This document shows, piece after piece, positions 8,369 through 16,602 of a DNA stretch of 64,000 nucleotides. The notes beneath the pieces are model-generated. The model made no database searches and was not told the DNA's origin. It saw nothing but the letters and a program-made list of their open reading frames with translations. How positions within the stretch are numbered: the stretch's first letter is position 1; the number at the start of each line of letters is the position of its first letter. The DNA comes from Bosea sp. 29B (lineage in GTDB: Bacteria > Pseudomonadota > Alphaproteobacteria > Rhizobiales > Beijerinckiaceae), in the NCBI RefSeq assembly GCF_902506165.1, contig NZ_LR733817.1, forward strand, positions 3,643,937 through 3,707,936, given 5' to 3'. The translations under genes were made by a program, and so were the position numbers.

Positions 8369-9031
8369 TCAGGCCGGCTCCGCATCGCGCGCCGCCCACA
8401 TCGCCTTGAAGGCGGGGCGCTGGTGCAGCTTGTCGAGCCAGGTCTTGACGTTCGGGGCGGCGTCGAAGAGCTGCGTCGCCGGCTTGGCGTAGCGGATGAC
8501 CTCGGCGACATTAATGTCCGCGACGGTGAAGCGCCCGCCCATGACATAGCCACCGCCGCCCGCCAGGGCCTTGTCGAGTACGGCGAATGGCGCGGCCAAC
8601 ACCTCGAGCGCCTTGCTGACGAGGGCAGGGTCACGCTTCTCCGGCGGATAGGCTGCGAGATGGTAGGTCAGGTTGAGCGCGTTCGTCTCGCATTCGGTCG
8701 CGGCCCAGAGCGCCCACATCGCGGCGAGCCCTTCCTCCTGGACGTCCTTCGGCGCGACCGGCCCGCCATGCTTGCGAGCGAGGTAGAGGTTGATCGCCAG
8801 CGATTCGTGCAGGACGAAGCCGTCATCGTCGATCGACGGGACATGACCGTTCGGGTTGACCGCCATGAACTCGGCGCTGCGAGTATGGATCGGCGCGCCC
8901 GGGGCGTTGGGATCGGGCAGGCGATAGACCTGGATCACCGGCACATGCTTGAAGGTGATGCCGAGCTCGTTGGCGAGCCAGACATTGCGCGTCGCGCGCG
9001 AGCGATAGCAGCCATAGATGGTCAGGGACAT
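8369..9031 (-). CDS. Glutathione S-transferase family protein
   Basis: 220 residues. The thioredoxin-like N-terminal domain (1-80) has MSLTIYGCYRSRATRNVWLANELG and the cis-proline/glutathione patch NGHVPSIDDDGFVLHESLAINLYLA. The C-terminal helical domain (90-215) includes GRFTVADINVAEVI, the standard N-capping box of GSTs. The residue at the S-site is Ser/Arg/Tyr-rich (CYRSRA), so the catalytic residue is unclear. Likely detoxification; substrate unknown. Confidence 0.88.
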   Translation of the reverse strand: MSLTIYGCYRSRATRNVWLANELGITFKHVPVIQVYRLPDPNAPGAPIHTRSAEFMAVNPNGHVPSIDDDGFVLHESLAINLYLARKHGGPVAPKDVQEEGLAAMWALWAATECETNALNLTYHLAAYPPEKRDPALVSKALEVLAAPFAVLDKALAGGGGYVMGGRFTVADINVAEVIRYAKPATQLFDAAPNVKTWLDKLHQRPAFKAMWAARDAEPA

Positions 9032-9093
9032 GAGCAGGATTCCGGCGAGCGGGGAGGAACTCCGAATCCAGCGGATGCGGAGAAGAAAATTCT

Positions 9094-9196
9094 ATAGCAT
9101 CGGACCGAAAAGTGGAATCCACTTTTCGGACAAATCCGATGCGATAACAATGTGCTAGATCATCGTGACCGCGTCCGGTCAGACGCGCGATGATCT
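9094..9196. repeat. Two-hairpin intergenic repeat, copy 1
   Basis: First hairpin: outer GCATCGGA (9097-9104) with TCCGATGC (9135-9142), inner CCGAAAAGTGG (9105-9115) with CCACTTTTCGG (9119-9129). Second hairpin: AGATCATCG (9157-9165) with CGATGATCT (9188-9196), inner GCGTC/GACGC. The order and much of the sequence match the copy at 53150-53257. It lies between the GST and acyl-CoA dehydrogenase genes. Confidence 0.85.
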
Positions 9197-9203
9197 ATGA
9201 AGC

Positions 9204-10361
9204 TCAGCCCAGCTGACGCAAGGTCTCACGTGCGATGATCAGGCGCTGGATCTCGGAGGTGCCCTCATAGATCCGGGTGATGCGGGCGTCGCGCGCATAG
9301 CGTTCGACCGGGAAGTCGCGGCAATAGCCGGCGCCGCCATGGATCTGGATCGCCGTATCGGTGCAGCGATGCGCCGCCTCCGAGGCGAAGAGCTTGGCCA
9401 TCGAGGCCTCCTTGGCGAAGGGCTCGCCGCGATCCTTCTTCGCTGCCGCGTCGAAGATCAGGAGGCGCGCCGCGTGCAGGTCGAGCTCGCGGTCGGCGAT
9501 CATCCACTGCAGGCCCTGGAAGTCGGAAATCGCCTGCCCGAACTGCTTGCGCTCGCGCGCATAGGACTTGGCCGCGTCCATCGCGGCGCGGGCGATGCCG
9601 AGCGAGACCGAGGCGACGCCGATGCGCCCGCCGGCGAGCTCGCCGACCGCGACGCGGAAGCCATCATTCTCCTTGCCCATCAGATTGGCAGCCGGGATGC
9701 GCGCACCGTCGAAATGGATCGTATTGGTGGCCGAGCCGGTCTGGCCCATTTTCTTTTCGGCCTTGCCGATACTGACGCCGGGTATGTCGGCCGGCACCAG
9801 GAAGACCGAGATACCCTTGCCCTTCGGCACGTCGGGGTCGGTCACGCCCCAGACCACGAAGAGCCCGGCATATTCACCGGAGGTGATGAAGATCTTCTGG
9901 CCGTCGAGCACATAGGTGTCGCCGTCGCGCCGGGCGCGCAACTTCATGCCGGCGGGGTCGGAGCCCGCCCCGGCTTCGGTCAGGCAGAAGGCACCGGCGG
10001 GATAGCTCCCGTCGGCCAGCTTCGGCAGATAGGTCGATTTCTGCGCCTCGTTGCCGACGGCCTGGATGACTTCGCCGACCATGTTGGTCACCGAGGTCGT
10101 GACCGCCGTCGAGGCGCAGGCGGCGGCAAGCTCTTCCAGCGCCAAGGCGAAGGAAACGGTGCCGGCCTCGGTTCCGCCGAACAGGCCCTTGACGTTGAGC
10201 GCCATGAAGCCGTTCTCGGCGAGCAGCTTGAGGTTGGCGAGGAACTCCGGTCGGCCTTCGCCGCGGTCGAGCCGCTCGGCCAATGGCGCCAGCCGGTCCG
10301 TCGCGAGCTTGCGCGCGCTCTCGCGGATGAGTTCTTCTTCTTCGCTGAGCGCGAACTGCAT
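9204..10361 (-). CDS. Acyl-CoA dehydrogenase
   Basis: 385 residues, standard length. N-terminal helical domain, then the FAD/beta domain with the signature AFCLTEAGAGSDPAGM and KIFITSGEYAGLFVVWG, then the C-terminal four-helix domain with ERKQFGQAISDFQGLQWMIAD and QIHGGAGYCRDFPVERYARDARITRIYEGTSEIQ. The catalytic base is E366 in IYEGT, where short/branched-chain and butyryl-type enzymes place it. Start at 10361 (MQFALSEEEELIRESARK) is the family-typical beginning. Chain-length preference cannot be fixed by eye; no ETF genes are adjacent. Confidence 0.93.
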   Translation of the reverse strand: MQFALSEEEELIRESARKLATDRLAPLAERLDRGEGRPEFLANLKLLAENGFMALNVKGLFGGTEAGTVSFALALEELAAACASTAVTTSVTNMVGEVIQAVGNEAQKSTYLPKLADGSYPAGAFCLTEAGAGSDPAGMKLRARRDGDTYVLDGQKIFITSGEYAGLFVVWGVTDPDVPKGKGISVFLVPADIPGVSIGKAEKKMGQTGSATNTIHFDGARIPAANLMGKENDGFRVAVGELAGGRIGVASVSLGIARAAMDAAKSYARERKQFGQAISDFQGLQWMIADRELDLHAARLLIFDAAAKKDRGEPFAKEASMAKLFASEAAHRCTDTAIQIHGGAGYCRDFPVERYARDARITRIYEGTSEIQRLIIARETLRQLG

Positions 10362-10478
10362 GGGGATGCTCGCCGATCGGGGGCCGGATGGCAACTCTAG
10401 AGCGGGCCGCGCCGCACGCCAATGTGCGGCCCCGCTTTCCCCGGCGTGCGCATTGAGGCGCTACCCGCGCAGCAGGCC

Positions 10479-13400
10479 TCAGCTCGCCAGCACCCGTTGC
10501 GGCGGGAAGGTGACCTCGACCAGCGTGCCTTCCTTCTTGACGCTGGTGATAGAGAGCGCCGCGCGATTGGCTTCGACCAGCGCCTTGGTCAAAGGCAGAC
10601 CGAGGCCGGTACCTCCCGATCTGCGCGTCGTCGGCACCTGCCGGAACGGCTCCAGCGCCAATTTGATCTCGTCATCGTCCATGCCGATGCCGGTGTCGCG
10701 GACCCGCAGGATCGCCTCGCCCTGATCGCCGAGCGCGGTCGAGACGATCACCTGCCCGCCGGCATCGGTGAACTTCACCGCATTGGAGAGCAGGTTGATC
10801 ACGATCTGGCGCAGCGATCGCTCGTCGGCGACGACCGGCGGCAGCTTCGGCGCGAGGCCGGAGCGCAGCACGACGCGGCCGCGCTGCGCTTCCGGCTGCA
10901 GCAGGTTCACGGCGGACAGCGCGATGTCGTTGAGGTTGACGCTACCGAAGTCGAGGTCAAGCTTGCCGGCCTCGATCTTGGCGAGGTCGAGCAGGTCGTT
11001 GACCAGGCTGATGACGTAGCCGCCCGACAGGTGGATGTCGCGCAGATATTCCTTGTAGCGCTCGTTCTCGATCGGGCCGAAGCGCTCCTCGGCCATCACT
11101 TCGGCAAAGCCGATGATCGCGTTGAGCGGCGTGCGGATCTCGTGGCTGATCTTGGCGAGCACGTCGGATTTCTGCGCGCTCGCCTTCTCGGCGGTCTTGC
11201 GCGCCTCGACCAGCTCACCCTCGGTCTTCTTCCAGGCGGTGATGTCACGCAGCACCGCGCAGAACTTGCTGTCCGGCCCTTCGGCGATGCGGCCCATGGT
11301 CATGAACAGCGGGATGCGCCCGCCCTGGCGCACACGGCCGATGACCTCGCGGCCATCATTCATCAGCGAGGCGACGCCGCCGCCGATCAGCCCGTCGAGA
11401 TAGTCGAGGGCCGGCGAATGGCTCTCCGGCGCGAAGAGCAGCGTGAAGAGCTCGCCGGCGACCTCGCGCTGGTCGTAGCCGAACAGCGCTTCGGCGCTCT
11501 TGTTGAGCGACAGGATGCGCCCGCGCCCGTCGACGGTGACGACGCCATCCGTCGCGGTGTCGAGCATCGCAGACAGCTCGGAGACGCGCGCGTCGTTGGC
11601 CTGTCCCTCCAGCCGCAGCTGCTCCACGCGGGACGTGGCCTCTTCTTCTTCCGCCGCGAACTCGGCCGCGAGCTCCTGCTCCTCGGCCTCCTCGGGCGTC
11701 AGCATCTTGAGGTCGCCGCCCGGCACGCTGTTGCGGAAGGCCATGAGCGTAGCCGCTTCGCCCTGCCAGCTCACGCTGGAGAGCCGGCCGTCGACGCTGA
11801 TCAGCCCGCCCCTGCGGTCGACCAGGATCATCGCGCCGTCGCTGTTGTGACTCAGCCCCCTGATCAGCTTGCTGACGCCGCCAGCTGCAGTGAGATCGTC
11901 GAGGTCGGCGTAATCCAGCAGGTCGAGCAGGGTGCGGTTGGCGTAGAGCGCCGTTTCGTCGCGATTGACCAGCACTGCGATCGGGAGTCGATCCAGAATC
12001 TCGGCATGGGCGTTGGCGATGCGGGGGCGCCCTTCCGAAGCTGAGGGCGGCACCGGCGCAGCAGTCGCCGGAACCGAGGCAGACGACTCTTCCTTAGTGT
12101 CGCTCGTCTCCTTCTCCCGCACGCGCAGTTGCGCCGCGACCGGCAGGCGCGGCCCGCCTGGCTCGTCCTCCTCGCCGGCGATGCGGGCGCCGAGCGCCTT
12201 GGCGATCTCGCGGAAGGCGTTGCGCTCGGCCGAGGAGAGCAGGGTCTTGGACGGCTCGAGCACCGGGCGCACGGCGGCCAGATGGCCATTCCGCAGCGGC
12301 ACGACATTGGCCGGCGGCGCTTCGGGAGCCGGCGGCGGTTCGCTGGCCTCTGCGGCCTCGCCACCGTCTTCGGCTTGCTCCGTCGTGGCATCGTCATCCG
12401 AAGCCCTGGGCTCGGCCGGCGCGTCTTGTGCTTCTACGGCTTCTTCCGGCTCGGAGGACGCTTCAGCGGTTACGTCCGCATTAGCCGGCACGCCGTCAGT
12501 CTCGTCTTCACGGGCCTCTGCCCGGGCCGGCTCAATCGGCGCCGCCTCGGCAGCTTCGGTCGAAGGAACTGCGGGCGTGGGGGCTTCCACGACAGCCGCG
12601 ACCGGCAGCTCTGCCGCCGGGATATCAGCCTCCGGAGCCACGGAGGCGACGTCCTCTTCAGGCGCTTCCCGCTGCGGAAAAGCCTCGTTGGCGGGCGAGC
12701 GGGTGAGGCCGAAGCCGCGGAAGCCGGCGGGATTGCGTTCGCCGTCGAACAGCGGGAAGCCGGACAGCTCGACGCGCGCCCCTTCGCCCGGGGAAACGCG
12801 CCAGAGCACGGCCCGGCCGCTCCAGGTCGAGGAGGTCGCGAGGCGTGTCGCCAGGTCGCCCTCGAGATCGACGATGTCGCTCGCGAGTAGCGCGGGCCAG
12901 TTGCGCCCCTGAGTCGCGCTCGCGGCCTTCGGGCCGACCAGCGCGGCGAAATCCTGCGACAGGCTGACCAGCGTCCCGTCGAGGTCGCTTTCCCACAGGA
13001 AGCGCAGATTGGCGCGGCGTGGCTGCTCGGGTGATTCGGCAACGGTGTCCGCCATGACAGGCGTCGTTGGGGGCGCGGCAGGGGGCGGCGCAGCAACCGC
13101 CGTCGGTTCGTCCTTTGGCACGGTGATGCCGAGGCGGCGCAATTCGGAGGCGGTGACGCCGATGGCCAGCGCCAGGCCGGAGCCGGTCTCGATGCGCTTG
13201 CAGCCGCAGGTCACGAGCCCTGCGAGGGAGGCGCCAAGCCGCAATCTTTCAAGTCTCAGCGCCGTCGGTGAGGCGAGCCCAGCGGCAAGCAGGCGCAAAC
13301 GCTCGCGCGTCGCCGCGGGAAGCTTGTCAGCTCCGCCGAATGTGCCGAGCAGCGCCCGGCCGCCGGCGTTGGCGAAGACCGGGGCATCGCCGCCGGCTGG

Positions 13401-13499
13401 CCAGAGCAGCAGTGCGCCGTCACGGGCAAAGCCCGCGAGTGCGGGATCCTGCGCCAGGGCGCCGGTGAGGCCGTTCCAATCCTGTCCGGATTCGCTCAT
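10479..13499 (-). CDS. PdhS-like multi-domain sensor histidine kinase (PleC/DivJ family)
   Basis: 1006 residues. Residues 1-240 hold a poorly conserved sensory region, 240-430 is an acidic, Ala/Glu/Pro-rich disordered linker, and PAS-type domains occupy about 500-740 (a clear one contains TDGVVTVDGRGRILSLNKSAEALFGY). The C-terminus is a kinase: H786 in SHEIRTPLNAIIGFAEVM, N-box around 902-907, G1 DTGIGM at 935, G2 GGTGLGL near 963. No receiver domain is present. The length and the ERFGPI.NERYKEYLRDIH stretch resemble Brucella PdhS, a DivK-directed cell-cycle kinase; this equivalence is inferred. A CtrA-like box lies 47 bases upstream of the start. Confidence 0.85.
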   Translation of the reverse strand: MSESGQDWNGLTGALAQDPALAGFARDGALLLWPAGGDAPVFANAGGRALLGTFGGADKLPAATRERLRLLAAGLASPTALRLERLRLGASLAGLVTCGCKRIETGSGLALAIGVTASELRRLGITVPKDEPTAVAAPPPAAPPTTPVMADTVAESPEQPRRANLRFLWESDLDGTLVSLSQDFAALVGPKAASATQGRNWPALLASDIVDLEGDLATRLATSSTWSGRAVLWRVSPGEGARVELSGFPLFDGERNPAGFRGFGLTRSPANEAFPQREAPEEDVASVAPEADIPAAELPVAAVVEAPTPAVPSTEAAEAAPIEPARAEAREDETDGVPANADVTAEASSEPEEAVEAQDAPAEPRASDDDATTEQAEDGGEAAEASEPPPAPEAPPANVVPLRNGHLAAVRPVLEPSKTLLSSAERNAFREIAKALGARIAGEEDEPGGPRLPVAAQLRVREKETSDTKEESSASVPATAAPVPPSASEGRPRIANAHAEILDRLPIAVLVNRDETALYANRTLLDLLDYADLDDLTAAGGVSKLIRGLSHNSDGAMILVDRRGGLISVDGRLSSVSWQGEAATLMAFRNSVPGGDLKMLTPEEAEEQELAAEFAAEEEEATSRVEQLRLEGQANDARVSELSAMLDTATDGVVTVDGRGRILSLNKSAEALFGYDQREVAGELFTLLFAPESHSPALDYLDGLIGGGVASLMNDGREVIGRVRQGGRIPLFMTMGRIAEGPDSKFCAVLRDITAWKKTEGELVEARKTAEKASAQKSDVLAKISHEIRTPLNAIIGFAEVMAEERFGPIENERYKEYLRDIHLSGGYVISLVNDLLDLAKIEAGKLDLDFGSVNLNDIALSAVNLLQPEAQRGRVVLRSGLAPKLPPVVADERSLRQIVINLLSNAVKFTDAGGQVIVSTALGDQGEAILRVRDTGIGMDDDEIKLALEPFRQVPTTRRSGGTGLGLPLTKALVEANRAALSITSVKKEGTLVEVTFPPQRVLAS

Positions 13500-13545
13500 C
13501 CTGCTCCGCTCTGCCTGCTGGCGACTCCAGCCCGCGCGAATATGC

Positions 13546-13560
13546 CTAACAAATCTTTAA
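13546..13560 (-). promoter_or_regulatory. Near-consensus CtrA box upstream of the PdhS-like gene
   Basis: Read on the minus strand it is TTAA-N7-TTAG, one mismatch from the CtrA consensus TTAA-N7-TTAA. It is 47 bases before the kinase start codon, a normal position for promoter control. One-mismatch sites occur by chance in a window of this size, so position is the main support. Confidence 0.5.
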
Positions 13561-13664
13561 TAACCGCGCGAGCGGGGTGAATCCATGCGGGAACCCGGCC
13601 TCTCCCCTGACGTTTCAAAACAGCGTTAATATGCCCCCGCCGCCGTCTCGGTGGCGGCATTGTC

Positions 13665-13697
13665 ATTGCACTGCAATAATGATATTGCAGTGCACAA
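13665..13697 (+). promoter_or_regulatory. Tandem palindromic operator before the phasin gene (candidate PhaR site)
   Basis: ATTGCACTGCAAT (13665-13677) is a perfect odd palindrome; ATTGCAGTGCACAAT begins at 13684 and repeats the core ATTGCA-N-TGCA. Centres are 19 bases apart, about two helical turns. Together they also make a 10-bp inverted repeat (GCACTGCAAT/ATTGCAGTGC). TGC/GCA-rich palindromes of this kind are bound by PhaR, the repressor of phasin genes in alphaproteobacteria. Confidence 0.65.
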
Positions 13698-13755
13698 TAG
13701 AAGCGCGGCGCCGGAGACGGTGCGGACGCTTGGCTCGGTCGCAGGAGGACCTACC

Positions 13756-14151
13756 ATGGACGGCAAGCTTCCCTACGAAGTTCCCACCGAGATGCGCGAT
13801 TTCGCCGAAAAGAGCGTCGATCAGGCTCGCAAGGCCTTCGACGGCTTCATCGGCGCCGCCCAGAAGGCGGTCGACAGCGCCCATGGCTCGGCTGAGACGG
13901 CCCGCGTCAACGTCCAGGACATGACCAAAAAGGCGATGTCCTATGCCGAGAACAACATCGCAGCCGCCTTCGATCTCGCCGACAAGCTCGTCAAGTCGAA
14001 GGACATGAATGAGGTGCTCCAGCACCAGTCCGAGTTCCTGAAGGCGCAGGTCGCCGCGCTGCAGGCGCAGCTCAAGGAAGTTGGCGCAAGCGTGCAGGAT
14101 GTTGCCAAGAAGACGGCCGAGACCGCCGCCAAGGCGACCAAGCTGAAGTGA
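13756..14151 (+). CDS. Phasin family protein
   Basis: 131 residues, almost entirely amphipathic helix, with AGGAGG 8 bases before the ATG at 13756. The core RDFAEKSVDQARKAFDGFIGAAQKAV and DLADKLVKSKDMNEVLQHQSEFLKAQVAALQAQLKE is the phasin pattern. Phasins coat polyhydroxyalkanoate granules and control their number and size. The upstream ATTGCA-N-TGCAAT repeats suggest repression by PhaR that is lifted when granules form. The next gene also has a phasin-like C-terminus. Confidence 0.9.
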   Translation: MDGKLPYEVPTEMRDFAEKSVDQARKAFDGFIGAAQKAVDSAHGSAETARVNVQDMTKKAMSYAENNIAAAFDLADKLVKSKDMNEVLQHQSEFLKAQVAALQAQLKEVGASVQDVAKKTAETAAKATKLK

Positions 14152-14312
14152 AGCCTTGAGCGCCGCGGGCGCGGAGCAGGCTTTCACGACCAAGCGGCCG
14201 GGCCGGTGCGTGACTCTTCGATGGGGTGAGACTCACCTCGCTGGAGTTCGCTCGTGCCCGGTTGCATCTATCGCGCAGGCATGTCCTGCCGAAACCGTGA
14301 AGGAGAGATCCG

Positions 14313-15212
14313 ATGGCTAAGCAGACGATCCCCGGCAAGGCGCCGGTCAGCCTCGCGCCGGTCAAGGCGCTGAGTGAGCCGAAGCCGGTCGCGCCGGTCG
14401 TGCAGGCTGCACCCGTCAAGGCTCCGGAGGCCAAGCCTGTGGTAGCCCAGCCTGTGGAAGCCAAGCCCGTGGTCGAAGTGAAGCCCGTCGCTGCTCCGGT
14501 CGCGGTTGCGCTCGCTCCCAAGGTCGAGGCGCCCGCCGCCAAGGTCGAAGCCAAGCCCGCTGCCGCTGCTCCCAAGCCCGCCGTCCCGCAGCCTGTCGCC
14601 CAGCCGGTGGTGAAGCCCGCCGCTGTCGTTGTCGCCGCGCCTGCAGCGAGGCCTGTCGTAAAGCCCGCTGCCGAACCCGCCAAGCGTGTCGCCCCGCAGA
14701 AGACCAAGATCGCGAAGCCGGCCGCCAAGGTCGCTGCTCCGGCGCTTAAGGCCGCTTCTGCCAAGGTCGCTGCCGAGCCGGTCAAGGCGCAGCCTGCTCC
14801 CGCCAAGGTCGAGCCTGTTGCTGTGAAGCCGGCTGCTCCCGTTGCGGCCAAGGTCGCCGAAGCCGTTCAGCCCGCCAAGCCCGCTGCGACGCCTGTGGCT
14901 ATCGTCTCCGTCGTCGCCAAGCCGGCCGAGGCGCCGAAGCCGGTTCCTGTCGCAGCTCTTCCGACTATCGCCTGGCTCGAGCCGACCCTGGCGTTGACGC
15001 GTGCCTTCGGCACTGTCCAGGCCAAGGTCCTCGACCATGCCTGCGCCGAACTCAAGGCGACGCTGGACGAGGTCGAGACCCTGGCGCGCACACAGAGCGC
15101 TGCGGACGCGGTTGCGCTCCAGGCCAAGGCCTTCCGCCGCAGCTACGAATCCTTCGCGGCCCATCTCGGTGATCTCGCCGCGACAGCGCGCCAGGAACTG
15201 CCGCGCCGTTGA
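14313..15212 (+). CDS. Pro-Ala-Lys-Val-rich protein with phasin-like C-terminal domain
   Basis: 299 residues, start 14313 with AAGGAGAG upstream. Residues 1-215 are low complexity, built from degenerate PVxAKP/KPAAxVA units, strongly basic and likely unfolded, similar in style to histone-H1-like tails. The last 75 residues (from about 222, LEPTLALTRAFGTVQAKVLDHACAEL) form a helical phasin-like domain. A plausible role is bridging granules and DNA or nucleoid, as PhaM and PhaF do in other bacteria; this is inference. It lies 161 bases behind the canonical phasin gene on the same strand. Confidence 0.75.
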   Translation: MAKQTIPGKAPVSLAPVKALSEPKPVAPVVQAAPVKAPEAKPVVAQPVEAKPVVEVKPVAAPVAVALAPKVEAPAAKVEAKPAAAAPKPAVPQPVAQPVVKPAAVVVAAPAARPVVKPAAEPAKRVAPQKTKIAKPAAKVAAPALKAASAKVAAEPVKAQPAPAKVEPVAVKPAAPVAAKVAEAVQPAKPAATPVAIVSVVAKPAEAPKPVPVAALPTIAWLEPTLALTRAFGTVQAKVLDHACAELKATLDEVETLARTQSAADAVALQAKAFRRSYESFAAHLGDLAATARQELPRR

Positions 15213-15339
15213 TTTTGAAAGCCGGCGTGGTTTTCCACGCGCCGGCCTGTATTTGCCGTTGCATTCGGCGAGGCGTGGCACTAGGTTCCGCGCCGTCGCC
15301 GGACCGCTTCCAGGCGTCGCGACATCAGGCGCAAGCCGT

Positions 15340-15416
15340 GCAGCCATAGCTCAGTTGGTTAGAGCGCTAGATTGTGGATCTAGAGGTCCCCCGTTCAAGC
15401 CGGGGTGGCTGTACCA
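15340..15416 (+). tRNA. tRNA-His (anticodon GTG), CCA encoded
   Basis: A full cloverleaf of 77 nt can be drawn: acceptor GCAGCCA/TGGCTGT, D arm GCTC/GAGC, anticodon arm CTAGA-TTGTGGA-TCTAG, variable AGGTC, T arm CCCCG-TTCAAGC-CGGGG, discriminator A, CCA. The anticodon GTG reads His. The usual extra G(-1) paired with C73 is absent: the discriminator is A73 and G1 faces U72. Loss of G(-1) is a known trait of many alphaproteobacterial tRNA-His. Confidence 0.95.
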
Positions 15417-15521
15417 TCTTCCTCCTCCATTCCGTTTCTTCCCGAGATTGCGCGTCTGCCCCGCGCCGGCCTAGTTTGCCGCGCCACGCGGCTTTGAGCC
15501 GCCCGCCTCGGGAGCCCCTCC

Positions 15522-15926
15522 ATGCCCAGCAAGATCGATCTCCTCAATCCCGCTTCGCTCTCTCCCCCGACCGGGTATTCGCATCTCGCGATCGTCGAGG
15601 CCGGCAAGCAGGTGCATGTCTCCGGCCAGGTCGCGTTCGATCCGATGGGCAAGGTGGTCGGGGAGGGCGATATCGCCGCCCAGGCCGAGCAGGTCTACGC
15701 CAACCTCACCGCCGCCCTGGCCGCCGCCGGCACCGACTTCACGAAAGTGTTCAAGCTGGTGACCTACGTCGTCGGCCTCAGCACCGAGAAGGCGGTCGCC
15801 GTGCGCAAGGTGCGGATGAAATATCTCGGCGACGGCCCGTTTCCGGCGAGCACCATGGTCGGCGTCACCGCCCTCGTCGATCCGCGCCTGCTGATCGAGA
15901 TCGAGGCGATCGCGGCGCTGGATTGA
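15522..15926 (+). CDS. RidA family protein
   Basis: 134 residues, normal RidA/YjgF length. It shows GYSHLAIVEAGKQVHVSGQVAFDPMGKVV at the N-terminus and PASTMVGVTALVDPRLLIEIEAIAAL at the C-terminus, where the conserved Arg of the RidA active site precedes LLIEIE. RidA proteins hydrolyse reactive enamine/imine intermediates such as 2-aminoacrylate and protect PLP enzymes. Start ATG 15522 is preceded by GGGAG. It stands alone after tRNA-His. Confidence 0.9.
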   Translation: MPSKIDLLNPASLSPPTGYSHLAIVEAGKQVHVSGQVAFDPMGKVVGEGDIAAQAEQVYANLTAALAAAGTDFTKVFKLVTYVVGLSTEKAVAVRKVRMKYLGDGPFPASTMVGVTALVDPRLLIEIEAIAALD

Positions 15927-16064
15927 GGTGCCGTCGCCAAGGGCTTGCGGCAGGGCAGGCCGCTCGCCATATCTTGCTTGCGCGGTTGGGTTCGCCTTTC
16001 GCGTGCGGGGTGCTGCGCAAGCGGGCTCCGATAGTTCCAGAGGCGCCTTTTCAAGGGCTTCGTG

Positions 16065-16493
16065 ATGACGCGTCCGCCTAGCCTGTCGCATCCCTTCCTG
16101 CTCGGCTTCGACGATATCGAGCGGGCACTCGACCGTGTCGCCAAAGGCGCCGGCGATGGCTATCCGCCCTATAATATCGAGCGCATGCCGCGCACGGAGG
16201 ATGAGCCCGACAAGCTCAGGATCACGCTTGCGGTGGCCGGGTTCTCGCGCGACCAGCTCGAGATCACGCTGGAGGAAAACCAGCTGACCATCCGCGGCCG
16301 TCAGGTCGACGACAAGACGCGGCATTTCCTGCATCGCGGCATCGCCGCGCGGCAGTTCCAGCGCTCCTTCCTGCTCGCCGACGGCATGCAGGTCCTGGGG
16401 GCTGATCTCTCGAACGGGCTGCTCGCGATCGATCTGGCCCGTCCGGAACCGGAACGGCTCGTCCGGCGTATCGATATCATGAGCCGCGACTAG
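16065..16493 (+). CDS. Small heat-shock protein (Hsp20 family)
   Basis: 142 residues. The alpha-crystallin domain spans about residues 33-130: YNIERMPRTEDEPDKLRITLAVAGFSRDQLEITLEENQLTIRG, then the RGIAARQFQRSFLLADGMQV and NGLLAIDLARPEPE strands. Such proteins bind unfolding clients without ATP. ATG 16065 is chosen; an in-frame GTG lies one codon earlier. I saw no convincing ROSE-type RNA thermometer in the leader. The DUF1150 gene follows 109 bases later, as in most rhizobiales. Confidence 0.9.
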   Translation: MTRPPSLSHPFLLGFDDIERALDRVAKGAGDGYPPYNIERMPRTEDEPDKLRITLAVAGFSRDQLEITLEENQLTIRGRQVDDKTRHFLHRGIAARQFQRSFLLADGMQVLGADLSNGLLAIDLARPEPERLVRRIDIMSRD

Positions 16494-16602
16494 GCCCCTG
16501 AGGGCTACAGAAGGTCTTTACGAGAGGGCATGCGGTTTGCCTTCCGTTCATGATCAAGGGTGCACAATCTAACCGCCTCGCACTGCTCTGAAGGAGGGCG
16601 CG

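Noticed and set aside
14072..14851. Gly/Ala/Thr-rich minus-strand frame opposite the Pro-Ala-Lys protein
   Set aside because: Repetitive translation mirrors the low-complexity plus-strand gene and has no start signal.
15927..16064. Possible ROSE-type RNA thermometer before hsp20
   Set aside because: I found short complementary segments but no conserved anti-Shine-Dalgarno element pairing with the ribosome site.
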